Shown: positions 45,452-55,333, counted from the stretch's first letter. The stretch is DNA of 64,000 nucleotides from RBG-16-34-14 sp963798865 (GCA_963798865.1 CAWCVZ010000004.1:1550001-1614000), one strand, 5' to 3'. Notes: generated by a model from the letters alone, not told the origin. Program-made: numbers and translations.

Positions 45452-48073
45452 TTAATATTTTTTAGGTTGTAGAATTTTTGCTATCAATCCGGTCCATCCG
45501 GATTGATGTGAGGCTCCAACACCTCTGCCGTTATCACCATGAAAATATTCATGAAAGAAAATGTAATCTTTAAAGTGCGGATCGTTTTGAATTTTACTGT
45601 TATAATTAAAAACCGGACGCAGACCATTTTCATTTTTTAAAAATATTTTTGATACTCTATTTGAAATTTCATCGGCGACTTCCTTTATCGTTAAAAATTT
45701 CCCGGAGTTAGTAGGACATTCAATCTTAAAATCATCGCCGTAGTAATGATGAAATCTTTGAAGCGATTCTATTATAAGAAAATTTACCGGAAACCAAATT
45801 GGTCCACGCCAGTTTGAATTACCCCCAAACAACGCGCTATCCGATTCACCTGGCGTGTATTTTACAACAAACCTCTTACCGTTCAAATACAATTCATAAG
45901 GATTTTGTTCATAAAATTTTGAAAGAGCACGTATTCCATAATCCGACAGAAATTCAGTTTCATCAAGCATCCGTTTTAAAAGCATTTTCATCCGATGACC
46001 ACGAAGCAATGAAAGAAGACTTCTTTCTCCCGAACCTTTTTCCTTCCAGCGGGATATCAAATTAGCCATTTCGGGTTTATTAGTCAGAAACCAATTGAGT
46101 CTTGCTTCAAATTCCGGAGCTTGTTTCATTAAATCCGGCTCAAGCACTTCAACTGCAAAAAGTGGAATCAAACCAACTACAGATCGAATCTTCAAACGAA
46201 GAATGCTATCATCAAAGTGAAGTGCGTCATAATAAAATTCATCTTCGTCATCCCACAAACCAACCCCTTCACAACCCATATTGGTCATTGATTGTGCAAT
46301 ATATAAAAAGTGTTCGAAAAATTTTGTAGCTAAATCCTGGTAAATCGGTTTTGTTTTAGAAAGCTCCAGGGAAATGCGAAGCATATTGAGCGAGAACATC
46401 GCCATCCAGCTTGTTCCGTCTGATTGATCCAAATGTCCGCCGGTTGGAAGAACGGAACTTCGATCAAACACTCCAATATTATCAAGACCTAGAAATCCAC
46501 CCTGGAAAATATTATGTCCATCGTGATCTTTTTTGTTTACCCACCATGTAAAGTTTAGAAGTAATTTATGAAAAACTCTTTCAAGAAAATCGGTATCGGG
46601 TTTTCCCTGAAGTTTCTGATCAATCTTGAAAACACGCCAGGTTGCCCAGGCATGCACCGGCGGATTAACATCGGAAAAATTCCATTCGTAAGCGGGCAGT
46701 TGTCCGTTTGGATGCATAAACCATTCTCGCGTAAAAAGTATTAGCTGCTCTTTCGCAAATTCCGGGTCAACCATTGAAAGCGGAATGCAGTGAAAGGCTA
46801 AATCCCACGTTGCATACCATGGATACTCCCATTTATCGGGTACAGAAATGATGTCGGCATTATTAAGATGAAGCCAATCTTTGTTTCTTCCTTCCTTGCG
46901 CTGATATGGAGGTTTGGGCTGCCCTTTATCGCCATTAATCCATTCTTCCACATCGTAATAATAAAATTGTTTGCTCCATAACATTCCTGCAAAAGCCTGC
47001 CGTTGAACGTTTTTAACATCATCGTTTTTGATATTCTTCTGAATTTGTGCAAAAAAATCATCAGATTCTTTTAATCTGCTTTCAAATATTTTATCAAAGC
47101 CGGTAAAGGGATCTTTAATTTGGTTTTTTATTAATCTTAATCGTATTGTTTTGGAAGAACCGCTCTCAATAGTAAGGTTATAATTGCAAGCGGCTTTGGT
47201 TCCGGTTTTAGATGGATTTACTGCCTTCTTATTTTTTTGTGTAATGAAATCATTAATCCCATCTTTTACAAAATCTGTAATGTTATCTGCATTATACAAA
47301 CGTTTATTATTCGTCTCATTATCACAGAAAAGTAATTCGGGATTATTATCATAGTATAAATAATACTGACCAAACTTATTATGAATAATCTTTATCGAAT
47401 TATTTCCAGTCAGAAACATTTCGGGTTTATAATTATTTTTTCCCCAATTCCATATATTTCTAAACCAAATTTGCGGAATCAGGTTAATATCTGCTTTTTC
47501 TTTACCACGGTTGTATGCAGTAATTTTAATAAGAATATCCTCTTCGGAATTTTTAGCATACTCAATAAAAACATCGAAGTATTTATCTTCGTTAAAAATT
47601 CCCGTATCAATTAATTCAAATTCGGGATCAGTTCTTGTCCTTTTATTATTTTCTTCAACAAGCAGCAAATAAGGAAATTCAGATTGAGGATATTTGTACA
47701 GCATTTTCATATAAGAGTGAGTCGGAGTACTATCCAAATAATAATAATACTCTTTCACATCTTCTCCATGGTTTCCCTGGTAATTTGTTAACCCAAAATA
47801 TCTCTCTTTAATGATAGGATCTTTTTTATTCCAGAATGCAATTGAAAAACAAATAAGCTGTTGATCATCACTAATCCCGGCAATTCCTTCTTCTCCCCAG
47901 CGATATGCTTTACTCCGCGCATCATCGTGGGAAATATATTTCCATGCATCTCCGTTTGGACTATAATCCTCTCTTACAGTTCCCCATTGGCGATCCGTTA
48001 AATATGGTCCCCATTTCCGCCATAATTTCCCGCTGTTTTTTAGTGATTGTATTCTTTCTTTTTCTTCATTCAT
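45452..48073 (-). CDS. GH63-like glucosidase (mannosyl-oligosaccharide glucosidase-type)
   Basis: This 873-residue protein lacks a signal peptide and so is cytoplasmic. The N-terminus (SGKLWRKWGPYLTDRQWGTV then REDYSPNGDAWKY) and the (alpha/alpha)6-barrel catalytic region (EGRNKDWLHLNNADIISVPD, WEYPWYATWDLAFHCIPLSM, LPAYEWNFSDVNPPVHAWA, YYGDDFKIECP and GVGASHQSGWTGLIAKI) match bacterial GH63-type glucosidases. The substrate is not determined; relatives act on glucosides such as glucosylglycerate or alpha-glucans. First gene of a two-gene unit with the SDR. Confidence 0.85.
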   Translation of the reverse strand: MNEEKERIQSLKNSGKLWRKWGPYLTDRQWGTVREDYSPNGDAWKYISHDDARSKAYRWGEEGIAGISDDQQLICFSIAFWNKKDPIIKERYFGLTNYQGNHGEDVKEYYYYLDSTPTHSYMKMLYKYPQSEFPYLLLVEENNKRTRTDPEFELIDTGIFNEDKYFDVFIEYAKNSEEDILIKITAYNRGKEKADINLIPQIWFRNIWNWGKNNYKPEMFLTGNNSIKIIHNKFGQYYLYYDNNPELLFCDNETNNKRLYNADNITDFVKDGINDFITQKNKKAVNPSKTGTKAACNYNLTIESGSSKTIRLRLIKNQIKDPFTGFDKIFESRLKESDDFFAQIQKNIKNDDVKNVQRQAFAGMLWSKQFYYYDVEEWINGDKGQPKPPYQRKEGRNKDWLHLNNADIISVPDKWEYPWYATWDLAFHCIPLSMVDPEFAKEQLILFTREWFMHPNGQLPAYEWNFSDVNPPVHAWATWRVFKIDQKLQGKPDTDFLERVFHKLLLNFTWWVNKKDHDGHNIFQGGFLGLDNIGVFDRSSVLPTGGHLDQSDGTSWMAMFSLNMLRISLELSKTKPIYQDLATKFFEHFLYIAQSMTNMGCEGVGLWDDEDEFYYDALHFDDSILRLKIRSVVGLIPLFAVEVLEPDLMKQAPEFEARLNWFLTNKPEMANLISRWKEKGSGERSLLSLLRGHRMKMLLKRMLDETEFLSDYGIRALSKFYEQNPYELYLNGKRFVVKYTPGESDSALFGGNSNWRGPIWFPVNFLIIESLQRFHHYYGDDFKIECPTNSGKFLTIKEVADEISNRVSKIFLKNENGLRPVFNYNSKIQNDPHFKDYIFFHEYFHGDNGRGVGASHQSGWTGLIAKILQPKKY

Positions 48074-48467
48074 ATTTATAACTTTAAAGTTTATAGACCA
48101 TACAAATGATAGCTGTTAATTTTTTGACAATATATTTTGCTTTTATTTACTTTGAATTGAATTAGTATCTCTCGGCTCATTAAAAGAAATTTCAAACCTA
48201 TTAGTCTTCAGAATAGTTTCAATTTAAATAACAAACTCTGTATACAATATAACTTATTCAATTAATGGAATGATTTACAGGTATTAATACTCCGGTTTGC
48301 TCAATATTCCATTCACCAAACCTGACATTTTAGAAACCAAACATAAACATAATTGTCCAAAACCTGACAGCAGGTTTTAATTGCTATTCATATATTTTTT
48401 CTAAAATTATTTTATTTAGGGATGGCTGAACACAGGGACATTAAAGTAATGTAGAAATTGGAGGGAG
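48074..48467. other. Intergenic region between the barrel operon end and the GH63-like gene
   Basis: This 394-base AT-rich gap lies between two minus-strand units. It should hold the terminator of the barrel gene (hairpin at 48359-48378, listed) and the promoter of the GH63-like gene. The word AAACCTGACA occurs twice (about 48318 and 48360). No ORF. Confidence 0.55.
48359..48378 (-). terminator. Perfect 8-bp hairpin downstream of the barrel gene
   Basis: AAAACCTG-ACAG-CAGGTTTT forms a perfect stem with a four-base loop, so it ends in TTTT in either direction. It lies about 90 bases past the barrel gene stop. It is a plausible terminator for that operon, though the U-tract is short. Confidence 0.45.
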
Positions 48468-49940
48468 TTAAAACTTCCATCTTGAGCTTAAAGAAACAGA
48501 AATTGCTTTTGAAGAATTAGGAGCAAATACTGATTGCATATCTGTTGTTGCAAAATGAAGATCGACAATTCCTGCATCTATACCTAAACCGAAAGCCCAG
48601 TTAAATCCTCTTCCTCCTCCATAAGAAAATCCGGTTCTCAAATAAGGGAACCAATCCATTGGTTTCCATTCAGAGCCTAAAGAAAATCTGGGCTCAAGAC
48701 TATTCCCCGGCATTTCATTAAAACCCTGGTTGTAATCAAATGCAAGAAGCAGACTACCTGGCCAGCTATTTAGTTCTCTTCCAAATAAATACGATACTCC
48801 AAGTCTTAGAGCTGTGGCAAGATTTGTATTAACATAATTTATTTTGCTGCTTTCGCCTGTTATAATTTCTTTAACAGAATCCCTCTGTTTCCTGTTTGTC
48901 AAGTCATCCAGGTATATATAACCAAACGATGTAAACTCAGCAACATTTTTTGTCCATTTTATTTTTCCAATATCTGTTACTGCTAAGGCAAAATTCCATT
49001 TATTATCCAATGAACCTGCAAAACCTAAATCCAAACCAAGACCTGTTCCTGCAGGTGAAGGGAATAAACTGAAATCTGATTTTCTTGGCACAGAATCAAA
49101 TTCATATTTAACTCCAAAGTTATCCGAGAAAGACGAATAGCCTGTTAAATCTGCCTGACCTGTTATCTCTGCTTTAGTTCCGGTTGTAAAAAAGGTGTTG
49201 TTCCTTTGAGTCCCTACATAGGAAAAACCATGAACGAGTTTAAGAGTTATTCCTGCGGAAAAATTATCAAATAAATTTAACTGTGGAATTTCTCTTGAAT
49301 AACTTAAAGCATAATTTCTTATCCACCATCCTTTAATTTCTCCTTCATTAAGATTAAAGGTTCTTCCTATAGGATTTCCTGAGAGAGCTACATCTACAAT
49401 AGCATTGGGAATATTTATTCTCATCGAGGCAAAATCATAAAGTGAAAAAGCAAACACACCAATTTCTTTTCCGGGATTTACACTGATTGAAAATAATTCA
49501 GCATTTGCTGATGCAAAAACTAATCCGCCATTATCAAAAAGAAGGTTTAATTTTTTTTTGTCTTCTTCAGTAAGGTATCTTGGCTCACCATTAACACCTC
49601 CAAAATAATAATTGAATTCATCGAAGGAGATAAAATTTGTTCCGGTCCTGATTGAAAAAGTTGGTAAAGGAAGAATAGTTGCAATTTCAAAAAAATTTTT
49701 ATTATTAAAAGACAGATTTGCCGGATTTATTCCGACTGAAAATATTCCGGATGTAGTTGCATTTTGAGTTTTCCCCAATCCCATACTTCGTGCATCTTTA
49801 ACTCCAACTGAACCATATTGTGCAAAAGAAGATTGTGTAATAAATAATCCTAAAATAAAGAGCAGCTTAACCGGGGAAAGTAAATTTAAGCTGGAACAAT
49901 CAATCCTTCCAAATATTCCTGAAGTTATTTTAGTATTCAT
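48468..49940 (-). CDS. Outer-membrane beta-barrel protein (PorV/DUF5723-like)
   Basis: This 490-residue protein has a long N-terminus with signal LLFILGLFITQSSFAQ, then VGVKDARSMGLGKTQNATTS and GIFSVGINPANLSFNN, a FadL/PorV-like opening (small-residue-rich start with a conserved NPA). The rest alternates amphipathic strands and ends VSLSSRWKF, with a terminal Phe as usual for BAM-inserted barrels. The function is unknown. It is the last gene of a three-gene unit with the lipoprotein and a sorting-domain-only protein (gaps of 12-13 bases), so it may serve secretion or attachment of that partner. Confidence 0.7.
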   Translation of the reverse strand: MNTKITSGIFGRIDCSSLNLLSPVKLLFILGLFITQSSFAQYGSVGVKDARSMGLGKTQNATTSGIFSVGINPANLSFNNKNFFEIATILPLPTFSIRTGTNFISFDEFNYYFGGVNGEPRYLTEEDKKKLNLLFDNGGLVFASANAELFSISVNPGKEIGVFAFSLYDFASMRINIPNAIVDVALSGNPIGRTFNLNEGEIKGWWIRNYALSYSREIPQLNLFDNFSAGITLKLVHGFSYVGTQRNNTFFTTGTKAEITGQADLTGYSSFSDNFGVKYEFDSVPRKSDFSLFPSPAGTGLGLDLGFAGSLDNKWNFALAVTDIGKIKWTKNVAEFTSFGYIYLDDLTNRKQRDSVKEIITGESSKINYVNTNLATALRLGVSYLFGRELNSWPGSLLLAFDYNQGFNEMPGNSLEPRFSLGSEWKPMDWFPYLRTGFSYGGGRGFNWAFGLGIDAGIVDLHFATTDMQSVFAPNSSKAISVSLSSRWKF

Positions 49941-49952
49941 ATTTTTTCTCTT

Positions 49953-51533
49953 CTATTCACCGGTACTGACTTTGTATTTTACCTTACCATAAGTTTTCAT
50001 CTTAATAAAATCAGAAGGTCTTATTGCTACTATTTGCGGAGGATTTAAACCTGAGTTTATTGTACTGAAACTAACTCTGTATTTTATATAGTGAACCCTC
50101 GAAAAAAGCTGAATTTCTGATTCATCAAGTGTTATGGATTTTACATGACTGAAGTTAGATGCTATAACTTCGCCCGCACTGTTTACAGATGCAGGATCAA
50201 AAGGAATTGAATCCCCTGCGGTATTGTTTTCTACCAAGGTAAATAAATAATTATTATTTTCATCAAGCATATCAATTTTAACCCAGGCTACAAGAGGAAT
50301 TCCATTTTCAAATTCTAAATTTAAATCTGCCTGCTTTCCATTTCTTATATCTTTGCGGTCATTTTCTGATATTATTATCTGCACCTGATCTTCTAACGTT
50401 GTTGATTGGAGTGCCAGGTAAGATTTTGTTGAGAAATATGTTTCAAATTTTATTGAATCAAGATTAGAAAAGGTTCCGGAATTATTATCCGGATTTACAA
50501 TATATTCTGCACGGAGAATTACTGAATCGGGGAAGAAGGTAATGAAATCAGTAATGTTGCTGTTAGCTTCTGTAAAAACTGTGTTCATGCTTCCGTTATT
50601 CATTCTTATTGTAAAGTTTGGATTATTTGTTTTATCCTTGAGATACAATTCACTTCCGTCATTCCTTTTTGCCACAATATTTAAATTCTTTATTTCAAGC
50701 ATATTAGGTGTATTGAACATAGATAAATAATCACCTATGAGATATAACTTCGCTTCTTTTAACAAAGATCTATCTCTGTATTCATCAACATCTGCAACAT
50801 CAAAATAATAGGATGAGGTTTTGTTACCGAGAGATTTTGATGGAATTAATCCTGTAACATAATTAAATGATAGGTTTGAAACGGACATACTTGTGTAAAC
50901 AACATTACCTTGATGCTGTGAAAAAGCTCTTGCAACAACTTTGAAACTATTTCGCAAATCAGAAGGCTGGTCAAAAGGTCTTTCATAATTATATCCATCA
51001 ATATTTAAATCAACAGAATTAGTTTCACCTGCCGGAACATCAGTCTGAATTATTAAATCATTTCCCTGAGAATTGTGAAAAGCAGGCAACCTTAGAATTA
51101 CAGAAACATTCTCCTGTGAAGCATTATTTACCGTTAAGTTTAAAAGACCTGAGGCAAATTCACCACTGTCAACTTCAAGTCCTTCAGGAAACAGGACAAA
51201 AACAATAAAACTATCCGCCTGAGAAGTAATGGTCGGAACATTTTCAAGTGCAGAGGATTCATCGACCTGTACAAATTCCGAGAGCCCGCTGTTCAAAAAA
51301 TATTTGCCCGATTGAAGTAGAAAAATATTATTATCTCCTGTAGAATCAATTAAAATATGAGCCTGTGTTTTAATAATTTGTTTTAAAGTATAGGACTTTT
51401 GCATTAAAGGAATATTTACTTCAGTATCCCATTGAGGAAGAACAACATCATCCGGAATATCCACGCAGCTTAAAAACAATAAACCAGTAAAAAAAAGAAA
51501 TAAGTTCAAATAACTTTTAAAAGAAAATCTCAT
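49953..51533 (-). CDS. Large surface/periplasmic lipoprotein of unknown function
   Basis: This 526-residue protein opens with a lipoprotein signal ending LLFLSC (Cys near 23) followed by VDIPDDVVLPQWDTEVNIPL. The remainder is beta-rich with many Ser/Thr/Asn and no catalytic motif that I recognise. It is conserved in position between a T9SS sorting-domain protein and a barrel protein, suggesting a cell-surface complex. Function is not assignable from sequence. Confidence 0.65.
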   Translation of the reverse strand: MRFSFKSYLNLFLFFTGLLFLSCVDIPDDVVLPQWDTEVNIPLMQKSYTLKQIIKTQAHILIDSTGDNNIFLLQSGKYFLNSGLSEFVQVDESSALENVPTITSQADSFIVFVLFPEGLEVDSGEFASGLLNLTVNNASQENVSVILRLPAFHNSQGNDLIIQTDVPAGETNSVDLNIDGYNYERPFDQPSDLRNSFKVVARAFSQHQGNVVYTSMSVSNLSFNYVTGLIPSKSLGNKTSSYYFDVADVDEYRDRSLLKEAKLYLIGDYLSMFNTPNMLEIKNLNIVAKRNDGSELYLKDKTNNPNFTIRMNNGSMNTVFTEANSNITDFITFFPDSVILRAEYIVNPDNNSGTFSNLDSIKFETYFSTKSYLALQSTTLEDQVQIIISENDRKDIRNGKQADLNLEFENGIPLVAWVKIDMLDENNNYLFTLVENNTAGDSIPFDPASVNSAGEVIASNFSHVKSITLDESEIQLFSRVHYIKYRVSFSTINSGLNPPQIVAIRPSDFIKMKTYGKVKYKVSTGE

Positions 51534-51546
51534 TAATAATCTCCGA

Positions 51547-51891
51547 TCATTTCATAACCAACATTTTCCGGGTTTGCTTGGATACCGAAGTCAACAATTC
51601 AATTACATATAGACCTGAGGATAAGTTCTCCGCATTAAAAAGAATATTATACCATCCTTTATCCTGTTCCCCTTTTACAAGCTCAAACAATTTTATTCCA
51701 AGAATATTGTAAATATTTAATTCAATAAAAGTTTTTTTAGGAAGGAAATATTCGATTTGTGTTGTGGGATTAAATGGATTAGGGAAATTCTGTCTTAACT
51801 CTGTTGATTGAACAAATGAATTATCCTGTGCATTTATTGAAATATAGCAGCCGGCAAAAATTAATATTATTACGAAATAAATCCTTTTCAT
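51547..51891 (-). CDS. Small secreted protein consisting almost only of a T9SS sorting domain
   Basis: At 114 residues it has a signal peptide (MKRIYFVIILIFAGCYISIN then AQ) and then, almost at once, a complete Por-type sorting domain: LRQNFPNPFNPTTQIEYFLP, FIELNIYNILGIKLFELVKG, SSGLYVIELLTS and the terminal KMLVMK. No passenger domain lies between. The Cys in the signal (FAGC) could alternatively be a lipobox. It is the first gene of the unit with the lipoprotein and barrel. It may be a decoy, an adaptor or the relic of a larger protein. Confidence 0.8.
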   Translation of the reverse strand: MKRIYFVIILIFAGCYISINAQDNSFVQSTELRQNFPNPFNPTTQIEYFLPKKTFIELNIYNILGIKLFELVKGEQDKGWYNILFNAENLSSGLYVIELLTSVSKQTRKMLVMK

Positions 51892-52150
51892 TTAATTTAT
51901 TGGTCCTTGCTAATACCCGGTTCATTAAAAATCGTTTATCCATCATAAATACAGGCCTACTGGCAGATTGATAAAAGCCAATTTTTATACCATCATTATG
52001 ATGGAAATAATAATAGTAAAGGTGTTTAAGATTGAGAAATCGTAAGTATTACAAGGAATGAATAGCAATTTTTACGAACAATTGCTTGTAGAATGATGAT
52101 AAGACATATATGAATTGAGAAGATTAATAAACTCAGTTTAACAGAAAAAA

Positions 52151-52477
52151 TTAATTAACCTTCTCATCTTTTTTAATAGGCGGGGCAAAACCAAAATGTT
52201 GGTTCGGAGTATCAGTTTTTATTTCTCCGAACCTGCTCTCAAATTTATCAATATTATCTTTTAAAGCTTTAAGCAGCATTTTTGCATGCTGAGGTGTTGT
52301 TATTATCCTGGCATGAACTTTTGCTTTTGCCAACCCGGGAACTATCCTGGTAAAATCAATTACAAACTCTGCAGGAGAATGTGTAATGATTGCCATATTG
52401 GAATAAATTCCTTCAGCTTCTTTTTCGCCGAGTTCAATATTTATTTGTTGTCCCTGCGGTTGATTGTTCTGTGTCAT
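52151..52477 (-). CDS. DUF3467 family protein
   Basis: At 108 residues it matches DUF3467: INIELGEKEAEGIYSNMAII, THSPAEFVIDFTRIVPG, HARIITTPQHAKMLLKALKD and NIDKFESRFGEI. These small cytoplasmic proteins are widespread with no established function. It is a monocistronic gene upstream of the barrel operon and downstream of the TPR gene, with a gap of about 260 bases before the next gene downstream in which I see nothing notable. Confidence 0.85.
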   Translation of the reverse strand: MTQNNQPQGQQINIELGEKEAEGIYSNMAIITHSPAEFVIDFTRIVPGLAKAKVHARIITTPQHAKMLLKALKDNIDKFESRFGEIKTDTPNQHFGFAPPIKKDEKVN

Positions 52478-52574
52478 AATTAATACCTACATCTATCTCT
52501 TAAGAATATAAACTTGTTAAGTAACCTATAAAAAATATTAGATGATAATTTTCAGAATGTAATATTACTAATTA

Positions 52575-53717
52575 CTATTTACGTAACTCATCTGCTTTTT
52601 TTAAAGCATCTTCTGCTTCTTTCATCATATTTAATCTTGCATAAACTTTATAAAGAGCATCCCATCCGCTTACATTATCTGGCTGCAGTTCCACAACTTT
52701 TTCAAGATTAGGTAATGCCTGACGATATTTTTCTTTATCCTTGCCCTCTAATTGAGGATTTCCTTCTATTTGCTTGTTGATGCTATTCCCCCATTCTACA
52801 TAAGTAACACCGAGATTATAAAGTGCATCAGAATAATCAGGCTTAATCTCAATAGCTTTTTTAAATTGTTGTTCAGCTCCTTCAAATTTATTATCCTGCA
52901 ATAAAAGCACACCATAGTTGTATTGATGTTGCGCACTATTAGGATTTGTTTCTGCCGCCAATTTAAATATATCCATTGCCTGGTTAACTTTTCCAGTAGC
53001 AATATAGACATTTTGAAGAGCACCCAAAATTTCGGAATTATCGGGATAAAGTTTTCTACCTTCCTCAAGAATTTTAATACTTTTATTAAAACTTTCCTGG
53101 GCAGCCAGGCTATCAGAATCACTTAATTTCGTACCCTTATCATAAATTATTCTTCCTAAATAAAGATAAGCTTCCGGTGACTTTCCTCTTTGAAGAAAAT
53201 TTTCCAGGGTTTGCTGTGCCTGGTCATAATTTCCGGTTTGAATATAAACAAAGGCAAGGTTTAAATAAGAATCTGTTGAATCAGGTGATATTGAAATTGC
53301 ATTTTGAAAATTTTTTGCTGCCTTATCAAAATAAATTTTAGCGCTGTCTACATCAGAGGTGCTTTGAGCAAGGTTAAAAGTTTTAACTGCTGTATTAAAC
53401 GCTTTAACCCAGTATGATTGATTTAGTGAGTTTATATTATCCTTAAAGTTACTGCTTATAGCTAAAGATTTATTAAAAGCATCGGTCATTTTATCATACT
53501 GTTCCTTTTCGCCATATACTACTCCGAGCAGATAAAAACCTTCATCACTCTTAGGATTCTTTTCAACTTCCTTTTGTAAAAGCTCCATGGCTTTATCATA
53601 ATTTTTTTGCTGAATATAAAGCTTTGCACTTGTCAATTCCGTAGAGCCGCATTGATAACCCATAAAGGTGAAACCAAGAAAAACCAATAAAACAATTACA
53701 ATTTTTGAATATTTCAT
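52575..53717 (-). CDS. TPR-repeat lipoprotein
   Basis: I choose the ATG at 53717 (380 residues), with GGAG before it and a lipoprotein signal MKYSKIVIVLLVFLGFTFMG then YQC. An earlier ATG at 53822 adds 35 residues ahead of the signal. After the Cys come about seven to eight TPR units (for example AKLYIQQKNYDKAMELLQKE, DEGFYLLGVVYGEKEQYDKM, AQHQYNYGVLLLQDNKFEGA). A scaffold for protein-protein contacts in the periplasm or at the outer membrane; the partner is unknown. Confidence 0.85.
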   Translation of the reverse strand: MKYSKIVIVLLVFLGFTFMGYQCGSTELTSAKLYIQQKNYDKAMELLQKEVEKNPKSDEGFYLLGVVYGEKEQYDKMTDAFNKSLAISSNFKDNINSLNQSYWVKAFNTAVKTFNLAQSTSDVDSAKIYFDKAAKNFQNAISISPDSTDSYLNLAFVYIQTGNYDQAQQTLENFLQRGKSPEAYLYLGRIIYDKGTKLSDSDSLAAQESFNKSIKILEEGRKLYPDNSEILGALQNVYIATGKVNQAMDIFKLAAETNPNSAQHQYNYGVLLLQDNKFEGAEQQFKKAIEIKPDYSDALYNLGVTYVEWGNSINKQIEGNPQLEGKDKEKYRQALPNLEKVVELQPDNVSGWDALYKVYARLNMMKEAEDALKKADELRK

Positions 53718-53893
53718 TTGCCACTCCAATAAAAAATAACTTAATATAAAATTAAAATTAGTACATCTGTTTCCGATAGTCAAGAAACAAAAAGATAGTT
53801 GGATTTTTATCGACGGGTTCATAGTTCATTTTTCTCTTTAAATTGATTTTACCTCATTAAAAGGATATTTTTGGCTATTAAAAAGAGGTATTC

Positions 53894-55018
53894 TTGACTA
53901 TAGAGGAAATAATAAAATCTGCCCCTAAAGTACTTCTTCATGATCATCTCGATGGAGGATTACGACCTCAGACAATAATAGATATTTCAAAACAAATTGG
54001 ATATAAAAAACTCCCCACAAGTGACCCTGGAGAACTTGGCAAATGGTTTCATCGTGGGGCAAATAAAGGAAACCTTATTGAGTATTTACAGGGATTTGAA
54101 CATACGATTGCTGTAATGCAAACTAAGGAATCTCTTGAAAGAGTTGCGTATGAGATGATGGAAGACATGAAAAATGATGGTGTTTGTTATGTTGAAACAA
54201 GATTTGCACCGGTTTTTCATACAGGAAAAGGATTTTACCAGGAAGATGTTGTAAATGCTGTTCTTGAAGGACTTGAAAAAGGTAAAAGAGATTTTGGTGT
54301 TGGATATGGTTTGATATTATGCGGCATGAGAAATATGAAAAACAATCTTGAAGTTGCAGAGCTAGCAATTAATTTCCGTAACCAGGGTGTTGTTGGTTTT
54401 GATCTTGCAGGAGAAGAAGGCGGCTATCCCCCTAAAAAACATATTGAAGCATTTCAATTTATTCAAAGAGCAAATTTTAATATTACTATTCACGCAGGAG
54501 AAGCATTCGGCAAAGAATCAATCTGGCAAGCTATTCAGTGGTGTGGAGCTCATCGAATCGGGCATGCTACCAGATTAAAAGAGGATATTACATTTGATAA
54601 AGAAGGAAATGTTGTTGCGTTTGGAGAATTGGCTCAATATGTTCTGGATAAAAGGATACCTCTTGAGATTTGTCTTTTAAGTAATGTCCATACCGGAGCA
54701 ATTGATAAAATAGAAAATCATCCTTTTGGAATTTTGTTCAAAGAAAAATTCAGAGTATCTATTAATACTGATGACCGCCTGATGAGTGATACTACAATGA
54801 CAAAAGAATTTCTTACTGCAATAAATGTCTTTAATATTACATTGGATGACATTGAAAAGATTACAATCAATTCAATGAAATCAGCTTTTATTCATTACGG
54901 TGAAAGATTACATTTTATTTATAATGTTATAAAACCTGGTTATCAAAAGCTCCGGGAAAATCTTCTTTCATTAAAAAATATTCCGGGAAATTATGAAGAA
55001 GCTGTTCGCAAATTATAA
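53894..55018 (+). CDS. add: Adenosine deaminase
   Basis: The 374-residue enzyme starts at TTG behind GAGG. Catalytic motifs are all present: HDHLDGGLRP (zinc His pair), HAGEAFGKESIWQAIQ (zinc His and catalytic Glu), HRIGHATRL and SINTDDRLMS (Asp pair). It converts adenosine to inosine in purine salvage. The SINTDD context and length are those of the ADA/AMP-deaminase superfamily. The last 26 bases overlap the next ORF. Confidence 0.92.
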   Translation: MTIEEIIKSAPKVLLHDHLDGGLRPQTIIDISKQIGYKKLPTSDPGELGKWFHRGANKGNLIEYLQGFEHTIAVMQTKESLERVAYEMMEDMKNDGVCYVETRFAPVFHTGKGFYQEDVVNAVLEGLEKGKRDFGVGYGLILCGMRNMKNNLEVAELAINFRNQGVVGFDLAGEEGGYPPKKHIEAFQFIQRANFNITIHAGEAFGKESIWQAIQWCGAHRIGHATRLKEDITFDKEGNVVAFGELAQYVLDKRIPLEICLLSNVHTGAIDKIENHPFGILFKEKFRVSINTDDRLMSDTTMTKEFLTAINVFNITLDDIEKITINSMKSAFIHYGERLHFIYNVIKPGYQKLRENLLSLKNIPGNYEEAVRKL

Positions 55019-55325
55019 TTTTGAATTTTCAACTAATGAAAAAAAACTTCTTTCCACTTTTTGCAAACAAACATTAAAGCAAACTGAAGAGGACAGTAAA
55101 TTTTTTGCTGAGAGTAAAGCTTTCTCTTCAATCTTAACCAAACTCCAAAGCGATGAGGATGTGGTTCGTTTAACTAAAGATGAAAAGACCCGCCTTGTTC
55201 ATCAGCTAAAACAAAACACAGAGTTCCTTGTAAATAAAATGAAGAAAAGCTGGTTTATTAAAAAGTGGATCTATAAATCCTTGTATAATCAGTATGAAAA
55301 TTTATTGCAGAAAATAAATGAATAA
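54993..55325 (+). CDS. Hypothetical basic helical protein coupled to adenosine deaminase
   Basis: At 110 residues, no signal peptide. Charged and helical: EKKLLSTFCKQTLKQTEEDS, LTKLQSDEDVVRLTKDEK and TRLVHQLKQNTEFLVNKMKK. The start overlaps the adenosine deaminase end, so the two are probably co-translated. I do not recognise the family. Confidence 0.6.
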   Translation: MKKLFANYNFEFSTNEKKLLSTFCKQTLKQTEEDSKFFAESKAFSSILTKLQSDEDVVRLTKDEKTRLVHQLKQNTEFLVNKMKKSWFIKKWIYKSLYNQYENLLQKINE

Positions 55326-55333
55326 GAAAAAAA

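Noticed and set aside
52796..53122. 108-codon minus-strand ORF in another frame of the TPR gene
   Set aside because: Alternative-frame shadow of the TPR lipoprotein, which has consistent repeats and a signal peptide.
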